From contig BTPG01000007.1 in assembly GCA_036245525.1 (NCBI GenBank), positions 168,176,136 through 168,240,135 on the forward strand: 64,000 bases of DNA. Direction: 5' to 3'. The translations under genes and the position numbers were made by a program. Source of the stretch: Semisulcospira habei. Taxonomy: Eukaryota > Mollusca > Gastropoda > Semisulcospiridae. The number at the start of each line of letters is the position of its first letter. The first letter of the stretch is position 1. Below the pieces are notes generated by a model. That model saw only the letters and a program-made list of their open reading frames with translations, was not told where the DNA came from and did not search any database. This document shows, piece by piece, positions 1-12,090 of this stretch.

Positions 1-640
1 TCTTCTCATTAATAATCGCACGATTTTTTCGTATATGGTACGTATTTACATAAGCCTACAATTTGTCTCGGCTGTCGGGTACGATTAGGTCAATTGTGAC
101 CTATATGTCCGCACTTTTTCGGAGTCATTTGTAAAACAGTTAACATAACTTTAATTTTTCTGTTACGAAAACCCCCCTATCTTCTCATTAATACCCGCAT
201 GATTTTTTGGAAACAGTGTTTGCATAAGCCTGCTATTTGTCCCGGGCCTGGGGTAGGATTAGGTTAAAATTGTGACCTATAAGCCCTAGGCGTGAAAATC
301 AGAAAGAAAATTGCAATGCGGGAATCGCCGTGTGTCCGTCTTTATTTCTGTGTGCCAGTGTGTGTGTGGATCAGAGGGTGGGTTAGAATAGAAGATGGAT
401 TCCTGTCGCTACACGAGCCCACAGAGCGTACTATTTGCGGGACTAAGCGCCGTGTGTCCGTTTTTATTTGTGTGCACCGACATGTGTGTTGATCAGCGGT
501 TGGCTTAGAGAGGAGGGAAATGGATCAGCATAATAAAAGACCCTAAAAATATGAACAACTTTGAATGATCCTAAAAGATAAACGCATGTGAGCTCCAAAC
601 AATACGGTAAACTTTGGGATGAAATCCTCATCTTGTTATT
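1..640 (-). repeat. Dispersed repeat R2, copy 1 (cut by window edge)
   Basis: Reverse complement of about 25860-26520: both contain the ATTAATGAGAAGA motif, a block around CAATTGACCTAATCGTA, and the end block with CATATTTTTAGG. An internal direct repeat of about 120 bp is visible in both copies. A shorter third copy lies at 52720-53010 in the same orientation as this one. No coding content was recognised; the element class is unknown. Confidence 0.75.
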
Positions 641-1050
641 CAGCTGGCCGATCTGCAATTCTGTTATCGCGCACGAATCTAGGTCGGTGTTTGGTCTGAA
701 CGTCTATATCAGACGGTGCCGGCGAGGACGTCGAACCCCGAACTAACAAACCAACCAAGGCGTCCGGCCAAGGTGACGGGCTGTGGTTTTTGCGAGCTGC
801 CGGGTGTGTTGGATCATGTCGCGTTGCGTAGCCATGTGAGCACAGCGCGTGCCGCTTTGACAATCCCCGGCATGATGTAGTAAGACATCCGTTTGAGGGA
901 TGATTAAAAACAATATATCCAGATCAAAGATGTGACTGCCAAGCGTGTAAAATGAAAATAAAATCTCAGTAAGGAAAGAAATCTATGTTTAGACAGGAAG
1001 TCACAGCACACAAACTGCATTGCAAGTGTTCTTTCTTTTATTGTTGTTGT
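640..1050 (+). repeat. Dispersed repeat R3, copy 1
   Basis: Similar to 43040-43400 over about 350 bp (shared GCGTCCGGCCAAG, GAGCACAGCGCGT, GCCGCTTTGACAAT blocks). The portion with GACTGCCAAGCGTGTAA also recurs at 24920-25030, 46600-46710 and 57770-57850. Class unknown; the reading frame here has no recognisable domain. Confidence 0.65.
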
Positions 1051-1127
1051 TGTTGGTAGGACCTAACAAAAAGTTGCCCCCCTCCCACCCCCACCCCCCT
1101 ACCCCAGCTCGTAGACCTCTTGAAGGA

Positions 1128-1640
1128 GACAGATCAACCATGAAAGTTCAAGGGTGGTGCCAGAATAGCAGCGATTTATGAGGGCTTTCACTAATGACTG
1201 TGTCAGGACCGACAGCATTAAAAAGTTACATCACAAAGTCAAAATGTCCACTGTCGGGTTAAGGCGACCTGCTCCAGGGCTGTCTTTGACTGCTGAAGTG
1301 TAAAATGGGTTTTGATGTTGTCTTGCCTCAACTAAGACTTTTATGATTATTAAACCCTTATTACCTGCATAAGGTCGCCTTCAGTTTTTTTTTTTAGGCC
1401 ACCCCTTCAGTGTTGAAGAGTAAGGGAAAGAACTGATCAGAGCAGCGAGAAAGGGCAAATAAAAAAGTGAAATAGTCTCCCTTGACATGGAAAAGAAACA
1501 CTGAGGAGAACTTGCATTACAACCTTCGTGTGCGTGGAATTGGCCAGCTAAAATAAGGCACCCTTGAACCTTCACGGTTGATCTGTCTCTTTAACGTTCA
1601 GGGGTGGTGCCAAAATAGCTACGCCTTATGGCTCATGGAC
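1128..1640. repeat. Degraded F1-type hairpin fragments
   Basis: Two half-arms, 1128-1180 and 1570-1640, carry the F1 core (GTTCAAGGGTGGTGCCAGAATAG and a variant) without the intact hairpin partner. The sequence between them has no recognised gene. Confidence 0.5.
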
Positions 1641-1649
1641 TGTGTCAGC

Positions 1650-2330
1650 TGACTTTTTTTTTTCACTATTAATAATAATAATAATTACGGTATTTATAAT
1701 GCGCTTATCTTATAATAATTATAACTCTAAGCGCGCACTCACAACTCGCGCACGCATGCGCACGCTTTAGACAACGACTCATGTACCACAAATAGTGAAA
1801 TACATTACGACAGTCAGCTTGGGATGGGGAGTGTGGTGATGTTATAGTGCTAGAACTGTTGAAAGAGGTGATTTTTGAGGGCGGACTGGAAGGAGGAGAG
1901 AGTGTGTTTCTGACGGAGAGAGAGTGGGAGAGTGTTCCAGGTGGATGAACCGTATACTGAGAAGGAGCGGGGGCCGAAAGTGCTGAGTTTGGTGCGGGGG
2001 ATGTGGAGGCGGAGAGGGTCGGAGGCGGAGCGGAGGGAGCGGGGAGGAGTGTGGGGTGAAGTAAGTTTGAGAGATAGGCGGGAGCGCAGTTGTTCAGGGA
2101 TTTGTAGCAGAGAGACAGAATCTTGTATTGGATGCGTTGGGGGATGGGAAGCCAGTGAAGGAGTTTGAGCAGGGGAGTGATGTGGTCGAATGTTTTCTTT
2201 CTGAGGACGAGGCGGGCAGCATTGTTCTGGACGCGCCGGATAGCAACCCAAAACTGACGTCTGCCCTCTAAAGAACAATTTGTCACAGTCATTATGACTT
2301 CGTGACGTACTGTTGTTTACTCTTTTTGAA
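1650..2330 (-). mobile_element. Non-LTR retrotransposon 3' fragment (RT C-terminal tail)
   Basis: On the minus strand two overlapping frames encode the conserved C-terminal tail of CR1/L2-like reverse transcriptases, with motifs such as NNAARLVL, LHWLPI, RIQYKILSLCYKSLN, and then SFSVYGSSTWNTLPLSLR in a second frame. The frame change near 2060 is a frameshift, so this is a dead fragment. The 3' end is an AAT-rich tract with a GCGCTTATCTTATAATAATTA block shared with 55925-56400. Truncated at its 5' side near 2290. Confidence 0.8.
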
Positions 2331-2339
2331 TAAATAAAT

Positions 2340-4224
2340 AAATAAATAAATAAATAATAAACAAATAATACAATAATATAAAAAATGCGTATCACAACAG
2401 CTTCACTTTCAAACTGTGTAAGTAAACGATGTTGATCTCGTACATGCTATCTTAGGGCTGTGCAATTACAACTATTCAATAACAAGTGAAATAAGATTGT
2501 GCAAAATAGGTAAGATGCGCCCCCCTCCCCCCCCCCCTCAACCTACCGCAAACCTTCCCCTGTCCCCCGAAAAAAGAATCTTCCGCAAAGTACAACTTTG
2601 TTCATGGATATACAAATCGGCCAAAATGTGCACATCAACCTAGTGGTTCTGTACACGGGGAACCTCGTGCACCACTGACAAAAGCTTTGCATGGGTACAA
2701 AGTGATTTCAGCAAGAGGCATAGATCCTCATGAGCCCCCGCAACTGTTTGGCACTGGAAGAGAAAGTGTGCTTCACGTCCCCGTAACCCAGTAAGTGTGC
2801 CTTACGTCCCAGTGATCCAGTAACAAAGCCGGACTATTTCTGTGCCCTTCAAATGGGGGCATAGCACCAGCCAACCCTGCGCAAACAGCGCTACACGGGG
2901 CAAGTTCGCACTCTTGGTGCATCAGGTTTTACAAACGGCAAATGCATGTCCACACCAACAATGGGCACCACAGCAAACAACCGCCCCCTCCTGTCAAAAA
3001 AGATAGTTTTGTCCTCTTTATCCGTGCTCATGGGGTAAGGGGTAGCGGGAAAAATAAAATAAATTTGAAAAAGTTTGAAATCGTCAATTAGGTTTGAGCC
3101 TCCAAATCGCTCCAGTTGTTTAAGCAATATTATTATCAGTCTATTACTATAAGTGTGCAACACTGACGTCGGCCGCACGTGTAGTAACATGTTGTAACTT
3201 TAGACGCGTAATGTTCGATCGCCCTAGCTTGAAGGTTCTGAAGTGACGTAAAAAACGCAGACTTCAAATAACAAAATTCAGGCTAGCATGATGGGAAGGC
3301 TGCGTAGAAATCCACGACACTACGTCATTGTCTAAGGCAAGGTGATGTAACCAGATAGTATGCAACATGGCGACACATGCGGACATTCTATGCTGCTTGA
3401 TTTTTTTTCCGAAAAAAAAAAATGATCGAAGACGAAGAGGAACGACGTGTTAAAGTACGTGGACAGTGACCATTCGTATGTCTGATAATTATGAAACCGG
3501 TGTTGAACAGGATTTTTTTGGGGTGCTTTGCTATATCTGTGCATCTGCAGAAAGAAGACAAAATCGTACCCTTTTTTTGGGTCATCGTATGGAGCCATTT
3601 GCTTCCCCCCCCCCCCCGCCCCCACCCCCCCCCCCTCTCTAATCTACACACACCACGCAAAATCCTTCACTGAACAACAATAGTATTCTTTCAACATTGC
3701 ATGCTTAGAACATTACATGACGTCTACATGCCAATACGTCATAAGACGAACATTTTATTACGTATAAGATTTTTTTGTATCTAGCTCGTGCCGTTCTTTT
3801 TAGCTGTGTGCTATCTACACCCTGTCTTAAAATAGACAATGGGAAAATACCTGTTCAAACGCGCGTCGCCCGCGACACTAGCGGTCGACTTTTTCGATAG
3901 GCGTTTCGCACTTATAGTAATAGACTTATGGCTATATTGATTGACAAGAATACAAGAAGTGAAAACAATCATGGCCGACACAGCCTTTCACTTTAATGTT
4001 GTACTTCTTGCACAAGACAGTTTCCCCCCTCATTAATATCTACAAACATACCGAACTTTAAGCAGATAATATGGTATATCTGACATGTACAGACACAAAA
4101 CAAATATGGCCACCACTACCTTGACCTTGGAGGTATTCTTGCGCATCACTGAACCTGGCACACCTTTTCCTCCCCGTTTTGATCTAAGACAACTTTTTCT
4201 GATAAACAAAAAGGTCACCATTTA
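2340..4224. other. Non-coding stretch without recognised gene
   Basis: No exon or protein domain recognised. It holds half of an F2 hairpin at 2703-2750, C-rich tracts near 2521-2540 and 3605-3635, and an A run near 3415. The short frames here lie over those homopolymer tracts and show no family resemblance. Confidence 0.5.
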
Positions 4225-4345
4225 AACCGAAAGAGCCATAGATCCTCATGAGCCCCCGCAACTGATCTATGCTTCTTTCTGAAACCACTTGTTATACATG
4301 TTCTTTAGTTGGACGGCTGGGGATCTTTGACGCTGAATTTCCGGC
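4225..4345. repeat. F2 hairpin element, truncated
   Basis: Carries the F2 arm (CATAGATCCTCATGAGCCCC) and inner flank (TGAAACCACTT...), but the second arm is mostly deleted. Confidence 0.55.
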
Positions 4346-5149
4346 CGTGCCGTTTGCGGGAGTACTCCCCGGACAGACCCACTTGGGGAGTACGCTACCA
4401 GTACACTGCTATTCAAATGAGATGCTAAACATCTCAACTGAAAAGAAGTGTACTTGTGGCGCATTACCCGAAAGGGAGTACCCGAGTACTCCCGAAAGCG
4501 GCACGGAAAATCAAAAAGTCAATTAAAAAAAAAAATGCGGTTTGCTAATTGTGAAGGTGAGTTCATATTTTTATATCATAAACGGGAACGGTCAAAACAT
4601 GTTTTCTTTCAGCGCTGGGTGTGTTACGAAAACACTGGGTGAAAAAAAATCCCCCCCCCCCCACTCCACACCCCGAAAAAAAAAAAACCCGACCGAACTG
4701 TACCCTATAACACTATACGCGTAAATAGCATGCACTCAGCCATGCACTCATCCACACGTGACGGGTCTGCCCATACAACAGGCGAGGGCTCACACGAGAA
4801 TAATTTGAAGTTCGCTTGACCTCAGTGTCAATCTAAAATGCCTATTAGAAGGTCTACTTAAAGTGGACTCGATGTCAACAAAGTGGACAACAAAATCACG
4901 TAGAAGAAATGTACCACCCTCCCCCCCCCCCCCCCCCCCCCACTCTCCCCGCCCCGCCCCCCCCCCAAAAAAAAAAAAAAAAAAAACAACCAAAAAACAA
5001 CAACAAAAAAAAACACCAAATCGGAGCAGTGTTTCGGGCCTTTGAATTTGTGACGTCAAGCATTTGTGAAGACATTTCTACCATTCGGTATTGTATCTTT
5101 GTATCTGGAATGACAGAAAGACGCAACAAAGTGGCAGAACAAGTGTTAA
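4346..5149. other. Non-coding stretch with homopolymer tracts
   Basis: No gene recognised. Poly-C and poly-A blocks at 4650-4690 and 4918-5015 generate artificial proline/glycine-rich and lysine-rich frames on both strands. Confidence 0.5.
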
Positions 5150-5713
5150 GATTTCTTTCTGCTATGAGCTTGCATGCATATTCCACCTTTTCCACAATAT
5201 GTTCGCAAATATCATACAAAAATAAATTAAGGAGAACATCGCGCCAGCTTATACACATGTAAAACACTGACGTGCTGGTGATTCGCGTCAATTAGGAACA
5301 CTGTATAAAACACTGACGCGTTTGGTGCTTTTACGTCACCGTCACTGTTTGAGTCTTCTGAAGAAATCAAGGAGTCTTACTTCTGACATATTTTTTCCGC
5401 ATTGAACTTTTATTTTAAAAAATGTTGAAGAGGTACACAGCTGGCTAACGAACTCGTCCGATGTCTAGCCATATTCAAAATTTCAAGTGCATATCATCAA
5501 AATTGCGGACTCTAATCTGGGTCAACCGACCTTCTATAAACTGTCTTTAATGAGACATCCAATTACAATAATGCTCTGAGGCTCTCTTAGCCACCCACTT
5601 AATAAAGTATATTAATAAGTTTGAAGTTTGTGTGTGCAGTCATATCGGAGATTCTCGTGTTTACATACATACGCACACACAGACACACACACACACACAT
5701 ACACACACACACA

Positions 5714-5777
<64 letters not shown>

Positions 5778-5972
5778 TACGGCGCTTCGCGCCCATACGA
5801 CGTTCAACAGCAAGGTTAGAGTGGCTAGACGTGACGTCATTTTTATCTTGTTACTTCTTTGGGAGACTCAACGAAGCCCGCCTGTCTGTTTTGTCCTTTG
5901 CATTCTACGGAACGCGCTCCGATCAGCCCCATCCTAAGTCTACCGTATTTTCAATACGGTAGACAAAAATGC
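5150..5972 (+). repeat. Dispersed repeat R1, copy 1
   Basis: About 820 bp matched by 51520-52350 (inverted), and in part by 11168-12090 and 26575-27115. Shared blocks include TGCATATTCCACCTTTTCCACAA... near the left end, GGTACACAGCTGGCTAACGAA in the middle, GGCGCTTCGCGCC and GACGTCATTTTTATCTTG near the right end. A CA microsatellite (5672-5772) sits at the same internal place in the copies. The right end is a 27-bp near-perfect palindrome centred at 5950. Confidence 0.75.
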
Positions 5973-6045
5973 ATTTGTGACAACATTGCTACCATTGCTA
6001 AGATAAAGAACACAATGGAATGATAGAAATGACGCCACAAATGTG

Positions 6046-6052
6046 TGTCTGT

Positions 6053-6107
<55 letters not shown>
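6046..6107. repeat. GT microsatellite
   Basis: Uninterrupted GT dinucleotides over most of the interval. Confidence 0.9.
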
Positions 6108-6110
<3 letters not shown>

Positions 6111-6149
6111 TTATTTATTTATTTTTATTTGCACTAATCCTCCGAATTA

Positions 6150-6350
6150 ATCCATGTAGCCCTGACGCCCTACAGCAGGAGATGGACTGACCATGACAAT
6201 TCAAGGGTAGTGCCAGATTAGCTTGGGGCCTAAAGGCGCCATGCTAATCTGACACTACCCTTGAATGATCATGGTCAATCTATCTCTAAATAGTCGTTAG
6301 TTGACACCTCCAAAATTTGAAAATTGCAACCTTGGGGTTAAATGGGTAAA
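6150..6350. mobile_element. F1 hairpin MITE, subfamily B
   Basis: Two arms with TAGTGCCAGATTAGCTTG and its complement pair around GGCGCC-like centres. The B subfamily is recognised by GATTAGC in place of AATAGC and by CAGGAGATGG flanks. Confidence 0.75.
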
Positions 6351-6542
6351 AAATAAATGCTTTCTGCTACTTGCTTCTGTTTAGTTACACAGCAAAATAC
6401 GTCCCTATGGCTATGGTGTGCTGACGTTATGTCTCCTTTAATACGTGCACATTATACCACATCAACAAAAAGTTGAATTTTAAATCGCTGTCATCATCTG
6501 CCTATGTACCTGGCATTAAGGCCATACGTCGGACCCTTCCAC

Positions 6543-6810
6543 ATACAGGAACATAGATCCTCATGAGTCTCTCTAAATTCAAAGGGCATATGAGGATTAT
6601 TTTCAGCATTGCTCCTCTGCGGACACATAATAATATTATTTGCGTCAAATGTTGCCACAGAAGATGAACCTTGACATGAACCTCTTGTACAAACGATGTC
6701 TAAAACGTACGACCAAACGAGAGACACTTTGCATCCTCAAGAGGCACAGATTGTCATGTGCACCTGAAGCTTGCAGGGGCTCATGAAAATCTATGCCTTT
6801 TGCTGAAGTT
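6543..6810. mobile_element. F2 hairpin element with enlarged centre
   Basis: Left arm (ACATAGATCCTCATGAG) at about 6548 and right arm (GGGGCTCATGAAAATCTATG) at 6775-6800 are separated by about 190 bp of unrelated sequence, so the hairpin was split by an insertion or is two fused fragments. Confidence 0.5.
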
Positions 6811-6961
6811 GTCTAAGTCTTCCGCACATCGTGAAGATTCGACAGAAATCCAGTAAGACCATTTTTGGGGGGAGAAAAGCGAGATGTACAATGAAAATCT
6901 CGCCTGTCTCCCAAAATGACATACTGACGTTCGCCAGATAACGCAGATTTTAAGACGAGTG

Positions 6962-7191
6962 GTTAACTCATTCTACCCAGACACACCACAGCAAGATATG
7001 GATCGACCAGTTCAAGGGTGATGGATCGACCAAGATATGGATCGACCAGTTCAAGGGTGATGCCAGAATAGCTTGGCGCCTATGGGCGCCAAGCTATTCT
7101 GGCACTCACCCTTGAACTATCATGGTCGATCTGTGTCCTGCACTGCAATGAAGTCTTCAGATGACAACGGTCTTGGGGTACAATGAGTTAA
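6962..7191. mobile_element. F1 hairpin MITE
   Basis: Bounded by TTAACTCATTCTACCC and GGGGTACAATGAGTTAA, with the long hairpin meeting at GGCGCCTATGGGCGCC. The left arm has a small internal duplication of the GATCGACCAGTTCAAGGGTGATG segment. Confidence 0.85.
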
Positions 7192-7369
7192 GTCTTTGAT
7201 GGGGCGCTAAAGACGATGTACTGAATGTACCCATGGCCAAGACGTACCCAACAGTCGTTACACTTTTTCACCTTGTATCTTTAGCTGAACTGTTTGAGTC
7301 ACCAAAGTGTAGCTCTACACACTGTACATAACTGATCTAGACTCACGAAAAAGGCGTCTAAATGTTTAT

Positions 7370-7760
7370 CAGAATTACATGAATGGATGAAACAGATGAA
7401 TGGATGGATGGATGGACGGAAAAACGGACGAACGGATGGATGGATGGACAATGGACCGACTCATGAATAGATGTTTTAAAGAACGAACGAACAGACGAAC
7501 GGTCGGACGGACGGACGAAACGTAGAAACTTTCGAGCGAACGAACGAACGAACAAACGCAAGAACGAACAAACGCACGAACAAACGAACAACGAACCAAC
7601 GAACGAACAAAGGAACAAACGAACGGACGGTCGAACAATTGAACGAACGAACGGCCGGTTGAAAAAGCGAACGAACGAACGTGCGAGCGAACGAACGAAC
7701 AAACAACGAATGAACGTACGAGCGAACGAACGGACGCCCGAACGAACAAACGAACATTAT
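7370..7760. repeat. GAAC/GGAT tetranucleotide repeat block
   Basis: Imperfect GAAC, GGAC and GGAT units over about 390 bp. The serine/arginine/valine-rich frames on the minus strand are simply this repeat. Confidence 0.9.
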
Positions 7761-8043
7761 CGCCTTCAGTATCAATCGATGAATTATTGAATAAAAAAAA
7801 TCAATAAATCTAAAGGGGAAAAAATGAGCAGAAGAAACGCTCCTTGGTCTGTACCGAATGTTGGTGCGCGCGAACTGTGTGTGGCGAAACACTTTGCGAG
7901 AGTCCATCCTCTACAACTGTTGTATGCGGACATTCGACGAAATGCTTCCCGGGCTTTGAAAGTGATCTGGTTATTCAATCCACGCATTTGCTCCGTCATA
8001 GTCACATGAGTTTGACTCGGGCTTAAAGCAAACACAGGAAACC

Positions 8044-8228
8044 TTAACTCCTTCACTGCCGATCCAACTGCAAGAGGCATAGATTCTCATGAGCCCCCGC
8101 GACTGCGGGGGCTCATGAGGAGTCTACGCCTCTTGCCGAGACCTTATTTAAAAACTAGGAATCTTTGGCGTTAAATGACTGAAGATTACAGAAACACAAC
8201 GCACGACATTTGGCAGTGAAAGGGTTAA
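8044..8228. mobile_element. F2 hairpin MITE, complete
   Basis: Ends are TTAACTCCTTCACTGCC and GGCAGTGAAAGGGTTAA. The inner arms GAGGCATAGATTCTCATGAG / CTCATGAGGAGTCTACGCCTC meet at CCCGCGACTGCGGG. Terminal TTAA on both sides matches F1. Confidence 0.8.
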
Positions 8229-8939
8229 GTAAAATGTGAAAATAAGTACGTTAGACAGGGTTAGACGTGCCGTTTCGTCGTTGCAAACAACGGCCGATTT
8301 AACTCTGTTCCTGAACAGTGAAAGGACAAACGTCAAACAAAACGACCCTCAACAGCGTTAGCGTGTCGGTTGGTGGCAAGAAGAGCTAGTGTGTGTTGGA
8401 CTCTTTTGTGCACATACTATTTTATAAAATAAAAATAAAATAAAATAAGTAAGTAACACAGAGATACATTTGCAAATTCTTGTCGATGCGAAAACAGCTA
8501 GTATACATTTGACTCTGTGGCTCGAATGTCGCCTCCAGAACAAAAAGACAAGCAGGTAGCACAGAGTTAAAATTGCCGGTTTGTCAATACATAAACAAGA
8601 TCAAGTGTATAGTTAAATCTGTTCCGTATTTTGTCGTCTTATTATTCAAGCACCCCGCATCAATAGCTGCGGAAGTGTCGTATAGTGTTGTCGCCGGCAA
8701 CGCTATACGACACTTTCGTAGCTATTGACTCTGAGGGGCGCCTTGAATGAGTTAATGTTTTATTATTGAGTTTCGTCGAAGCACCCCGCCCCCCTATACC
8801 TCCTTATCACCCCCCCCCCCTCCCCTTTACCGGTCTGCCCCCGCGTCTCCGGCACCACCGAAGACCAGCATATGACGTTGGGCTGTATGTTTAAAGCACA
8901 ACTAGCTGACACTTTCAAGCAGGAAGGAACATTGCAATC
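8229..8939. other. Non-coding stretch with a perfect-type hairpin
   Basis: No gene recognised. A strong hairpin at 8660-8728 pairs AAGTGTCGTATAG with CTATACGACACTT around GCCGGCAACG. A C-rich tract lies at 8808-8825. Confidence 0.5.
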
Positions 8940-9020
8940 TCTATACTGAGCAAGATGCATTGATTCTCGTGAGCCCCTGCGAATACAAGGACATGATAAT
9001 CTATGCCTCTTGTAGATGGA
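8940..9020. repeat. F2 hairpin fragment
   Basis: Shows ATTGATTCTCGTGAGCCCC and the partner ATAATCTATGCCTCTTG with a mutated centre. Confidence 0.5.
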
Positions 9021-9837
9021 AAGACCCCAAGCTGACACACATCTATATTCAAGCCAGGTGTGAGGCAAGTTTGGTTCCCAGTTCCCACGACTGAAGACTG
9101 CAACCACCACTTTAAAATTTACATTATTCATGTGCAGGGCCAAGTCAGTTTTACATTAAATCAGGCAACGCAAATAATAAGCACATATTTACGCCGTGTT
9201 CAAAATCGAGCAAAGCAAAGATCATGTGATGTTAAATTTGAACAGTGCCGATACAAATAGCAGTGCCTTGCACTGACAGTTTTGTTTGACTACTCAAGTC
9301 CTTTTTTTTTTTTTGGGGGGGGGGGGGTAGGAGGGGGGAGGGGGGGGAGGGGGCACAGTTTATAACGGTGGCTGCGAGCTTCAGGTAAAACTAGGTAAAT
9401 GCTATTGTTTCACTTCTAGTGTCAATTGCAAGAGACTGATGTGCTGTCATAGCTCGCAATTGACACTGGACGTGGAAAAGGTCTATTTGGGCGAGTTTTG
9501 CCAGACGTCCTCAGTGTCCGCTATAATATTTATGTACTGTACAGCTTTATAACAATATTAATATAATCAAATTAGTTTTTGAGACAAAATGAAAGGCAAA
9601 CCTGTGACAGCTCAAAGTTGTACCTAATAAGATTGAAATCTCCAGACATGAATCCAGAATGGTAAACAAATCTCTCCCTCCTCTCCAGCCCCTTCCCTCG
9701 ACATCACCGTCTCCCCTCCCCTCCCCCGGGAATAACCAAGTAAAGGTGTCCCGCACCTCTCTGTCAGTGTGTGTGGTGTGCGGGCTTTCGTGTCACATTC
9801 ATAACCCCTGCTCTGCCGACTCACAGCAATCAACATA
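9021..9837. other. Non-coding stretch
   Basis: No gene recognised. T/G homopolymer tract at 9300-9352; a hairpin at 9414-9472 pairs AGTGTCAATTGC with GCAATTGACACT. Confidence 0.5.
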
Positions 9838-10110
9838 ACACAATGCAAGACATGTAGATCCTCATGAGCCCAACAGACGAGAAGCAAGGCTAACAATCCC
9901 CAAAATGCAACAGATATCGTGAACCCCCGCAGACACGGTGAAATGGTAGTAACACCCTGAATGAATAAACAAAGATCCTCATGAGCCCCGCAGACGCGAA
10001 GCAAAGCTAAGAACGCAAAAAAGCAAGCGACATATATCCTCATGAGTCCCCGCAATTGCGGGGGCTCATGAGGATATATGCTTCTGGAGTTTCCCCATTT
10101 ATATCTATGT
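9838..10110. repeat. Cluster of F2 hairpin fragments
   Basis: Three successive F2 half-arms (near 9850, 9965 and 10030), the last with its partner arm at 10060-10085, forming CCCCGCAATTGCGGGG. Confidence 0.6.
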
Positions 10111-10194
10111 TCCTCAAAGCGACGGATTATCTATTGCCTAGTACTAACCAGGATCCAGTGGTCTCAACGATGCATGGGCGGCCACTGGCTATAA

Positions 10195-10395
10195 AGGAGG
10201 TAACCCCTTCAACGCCGGGAAGAACGTTGACGCAGTCAAGTGCCAAATACATAGATCCGCATGTACCCCGCAGATGAGGGGCACATGAGGATCTATGCTT
10301 CTCGCTGAAACCGCTTTGCATCCATGTTTGCCGTTGAGCTAACACCGACTACAGACACACGATCTTCGTCCTCTGGCAGTAAAGAGGTTAACCTA
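10195..10395. mobile_element. F2 hairpin MITE, near complete
   Basis: Runs from TAACCCCTTCAACGCC to GGCAGTAAAGAGGTTAA, with arms CATAGATCCGCATG and CATGAGGATCTATG. Confidence 0.7.
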
Positions 10396-10834
10396 CAGGA
10401 ATCATGGCGACAATAACCGCTGCCGACACGCAAAAGTTAAAGCAAAGATCTTGTAGTACACAGAATGCTAGGGTTACCGTCATATTGGTTTTGTGACTCG
10501 GCGAAATTCAAAATGGGCGAGTCATCTGGAATAATTAAAGGTTGTTCAAGCGGTGTGCGCATGCGCTTGATAAGGGCTCTAGTCCTTCAGAATACGAATA
10601 CAAAGATCGAAGGCTGTTATAAAATCCAGTTCTTTTATGGAAGAAGTATTGTGAAATTCTGTTATGATTATCCACAAATGTGTCAGAACTTTGAGTGTTT
10701 TAACTCTTTGCGTGTCCGTGGCGGGGTTTTGTCGGGAAGATTCTCTTAGAAATCATGACGACAAAAAGAGCTAGCGACAAGCAAGCGGCGCTAAAAGAGT
10801 TTTCATTGTCATCTCACAGACACAGACACTATGC
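10396..10834. other. Non-coding stretch with degraded F3 arms
   Basis: F3-like arms (AATCATGGCGACAA near 10401 and ATCATGACGACAAAAAG near 10753) flank about 300 bp with no recognised gene; the small frame at 10465-10749 has no family resemblance. Confidence 0.4.
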
Positions 10835-11048
10835 TTAACTCTTTCTACCCCAGACACACCACAGCAAGATGAAGATCGACCATGATAATTCAAGGGTGAT
10901 GCCAGAATAGCTTGGCGCCTATGGGCGCCAAGCTATTCTGGCATCACCCTTGAACTATCATGGTCGGTCTGTGTCCTGCACTGCAACGCAGTCTTCAGAG
11001 GACGACGGCAAAATTTGGGGATTTCGGTGATGGGGTAGAATGAGTTAA
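10835..11048. mobile_element. F1 hairpin MITE, complete
   Basis: TTAACTCTTTCTACCCC on the left, GGGGTAGAATGAGTTAA on the right; the hairpin meets at GGCGCCTATGGGCGCC and the asymmetric spacer (CTGCACTGCAACGCAGTC) lies on the right, as in other copies. Confidence 0.9.
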
Positions 11049-11049
11049 A

Positions 11050-11167
11050 TCATTCAGCCCGACGGCCGTATTTCCCAAATTTTGTAGGCGTCATCTAACG
11101 ACTATGCACCTGTTGCAGGAGATGGATCGACCATGATAATTCAAGGGTAGTGCCAGATTAGCTTGCG
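11050..11167. repeat. F1 subfamily B, left half only
   Basis: Matches the left half of the elements at 44742 and 51211 (GACGGCCGTATTTCCC, GGCGTCATCTAA) and stops abruptly in the hairpin arm, where repeat R1 begins. Confidence 0.65.
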
Positions 11168-12090
11168 GAGTTGTCTCTATTTCGTCACCGCTACTGTCTG
11201 ACTTTCTCTAGAAGTCAAATTATTTAAAAAAAAAAAAACTGTTTTAATTCTTTTCTGAAAAGATATAAGTTTTACTAAAGAAGTCGAAAGGATACGAAGC
11301 TGGCTAACGAACTCGTCCAATGTCTTTCTCCAAACTAGCTATATCCAAAATTTCAAATAAATATAACAAAAATTACGGACTCTAATCTGGGTCAACCGAC
11401 TTTCTATAAACAGTTGTTTTGTCTTAAATGATTGGTTGGTTGTACATTGCTTAACGTCCCAACAGCAACAAGACTTTCTCAGGACGTGCCTGCACTGCTT
11501 GTGAAAAAAAAAACTAAACAGAAAATTGAATGTATGTCGCCAGCCGGTCTAATACGCTAAAGAAACCTACGACCATTTAGCAACACACATCCAATATCAA
11601 GAGCTACAGGCAGCGCAGACAATAGGGAGAGTTTAAAAAAGGAAAATACAGGTGGATGGACACTCCCCGACCACTCCGGTGTCAGTGGGACAAGAAATAG
11701 GAATGAATGGACCAATGGTAGACAGAAACACATGCCCCAGAATAGAGAGGAAACACCACCCTGTGGGGCTGACCAGGGTGACCCTGGGAACTAAAAAGTA
11801 GTTCACCTCACCCAAGTCCCACAGGGCAGACCCGCGTGGGGTTTGTCTTAAATGAGATATTCAATTACAATATTATGCTCGGAGGCTCTCTTAGCCATCC
11901 CTTTAAGAAAGTATTTCTCCAAGTTCAAGCTTGTATGTACAGAAATAGCGGAGATCTTGTTTACATACATACGTACACACACATACATATATAAATGCGC
12001 ACACACGGCGCTTCGCGCCAAATGTACGTTCAACAGCGAGGTTAGCGTAACTAGACATGACGTAATTTTTATCTTGCTACTTTAATTGTG
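11168..12090 (+). repeat. Repeat R1, copy 2, interrupted by R4
   Basis: R1 sequence at 11168-11431 resumes at 11842 and runs to about 12090 (GGCGCTTCGCGCC, GACGTAATTTTTATCTTG). The interruption is the 410-bp R4 insert. The short ACAC run here is only about 25 bp, compared with 100 bp in copy 1. Confidence 0.7.
11432..11841 (+). mobile_element. R4 insertion with 14-bp target duplication
   Basis: A 410-bp insert flanked by TTTGTCTTAAATGA on both sides (11418-11431 and 11842-11855). The uninterrupted R1 copy near 5545 has a single related site. The same sequence occurs, 3'-truncated, at 22266-22840 and in part at 62010-62165. Target-duplication length suggests retroposition (SINE-like), but I see no clear tRNA promoter or A tail. 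Confidence 0.7.

Noticed and set aside
7358..7907. Overlapping Arg/Ser/Val/Phe-rich minus-strand frames
   Set aside because: Produced by GAAC/GGAT tetranucleotide repeats; periodic and without a start context or splice support.
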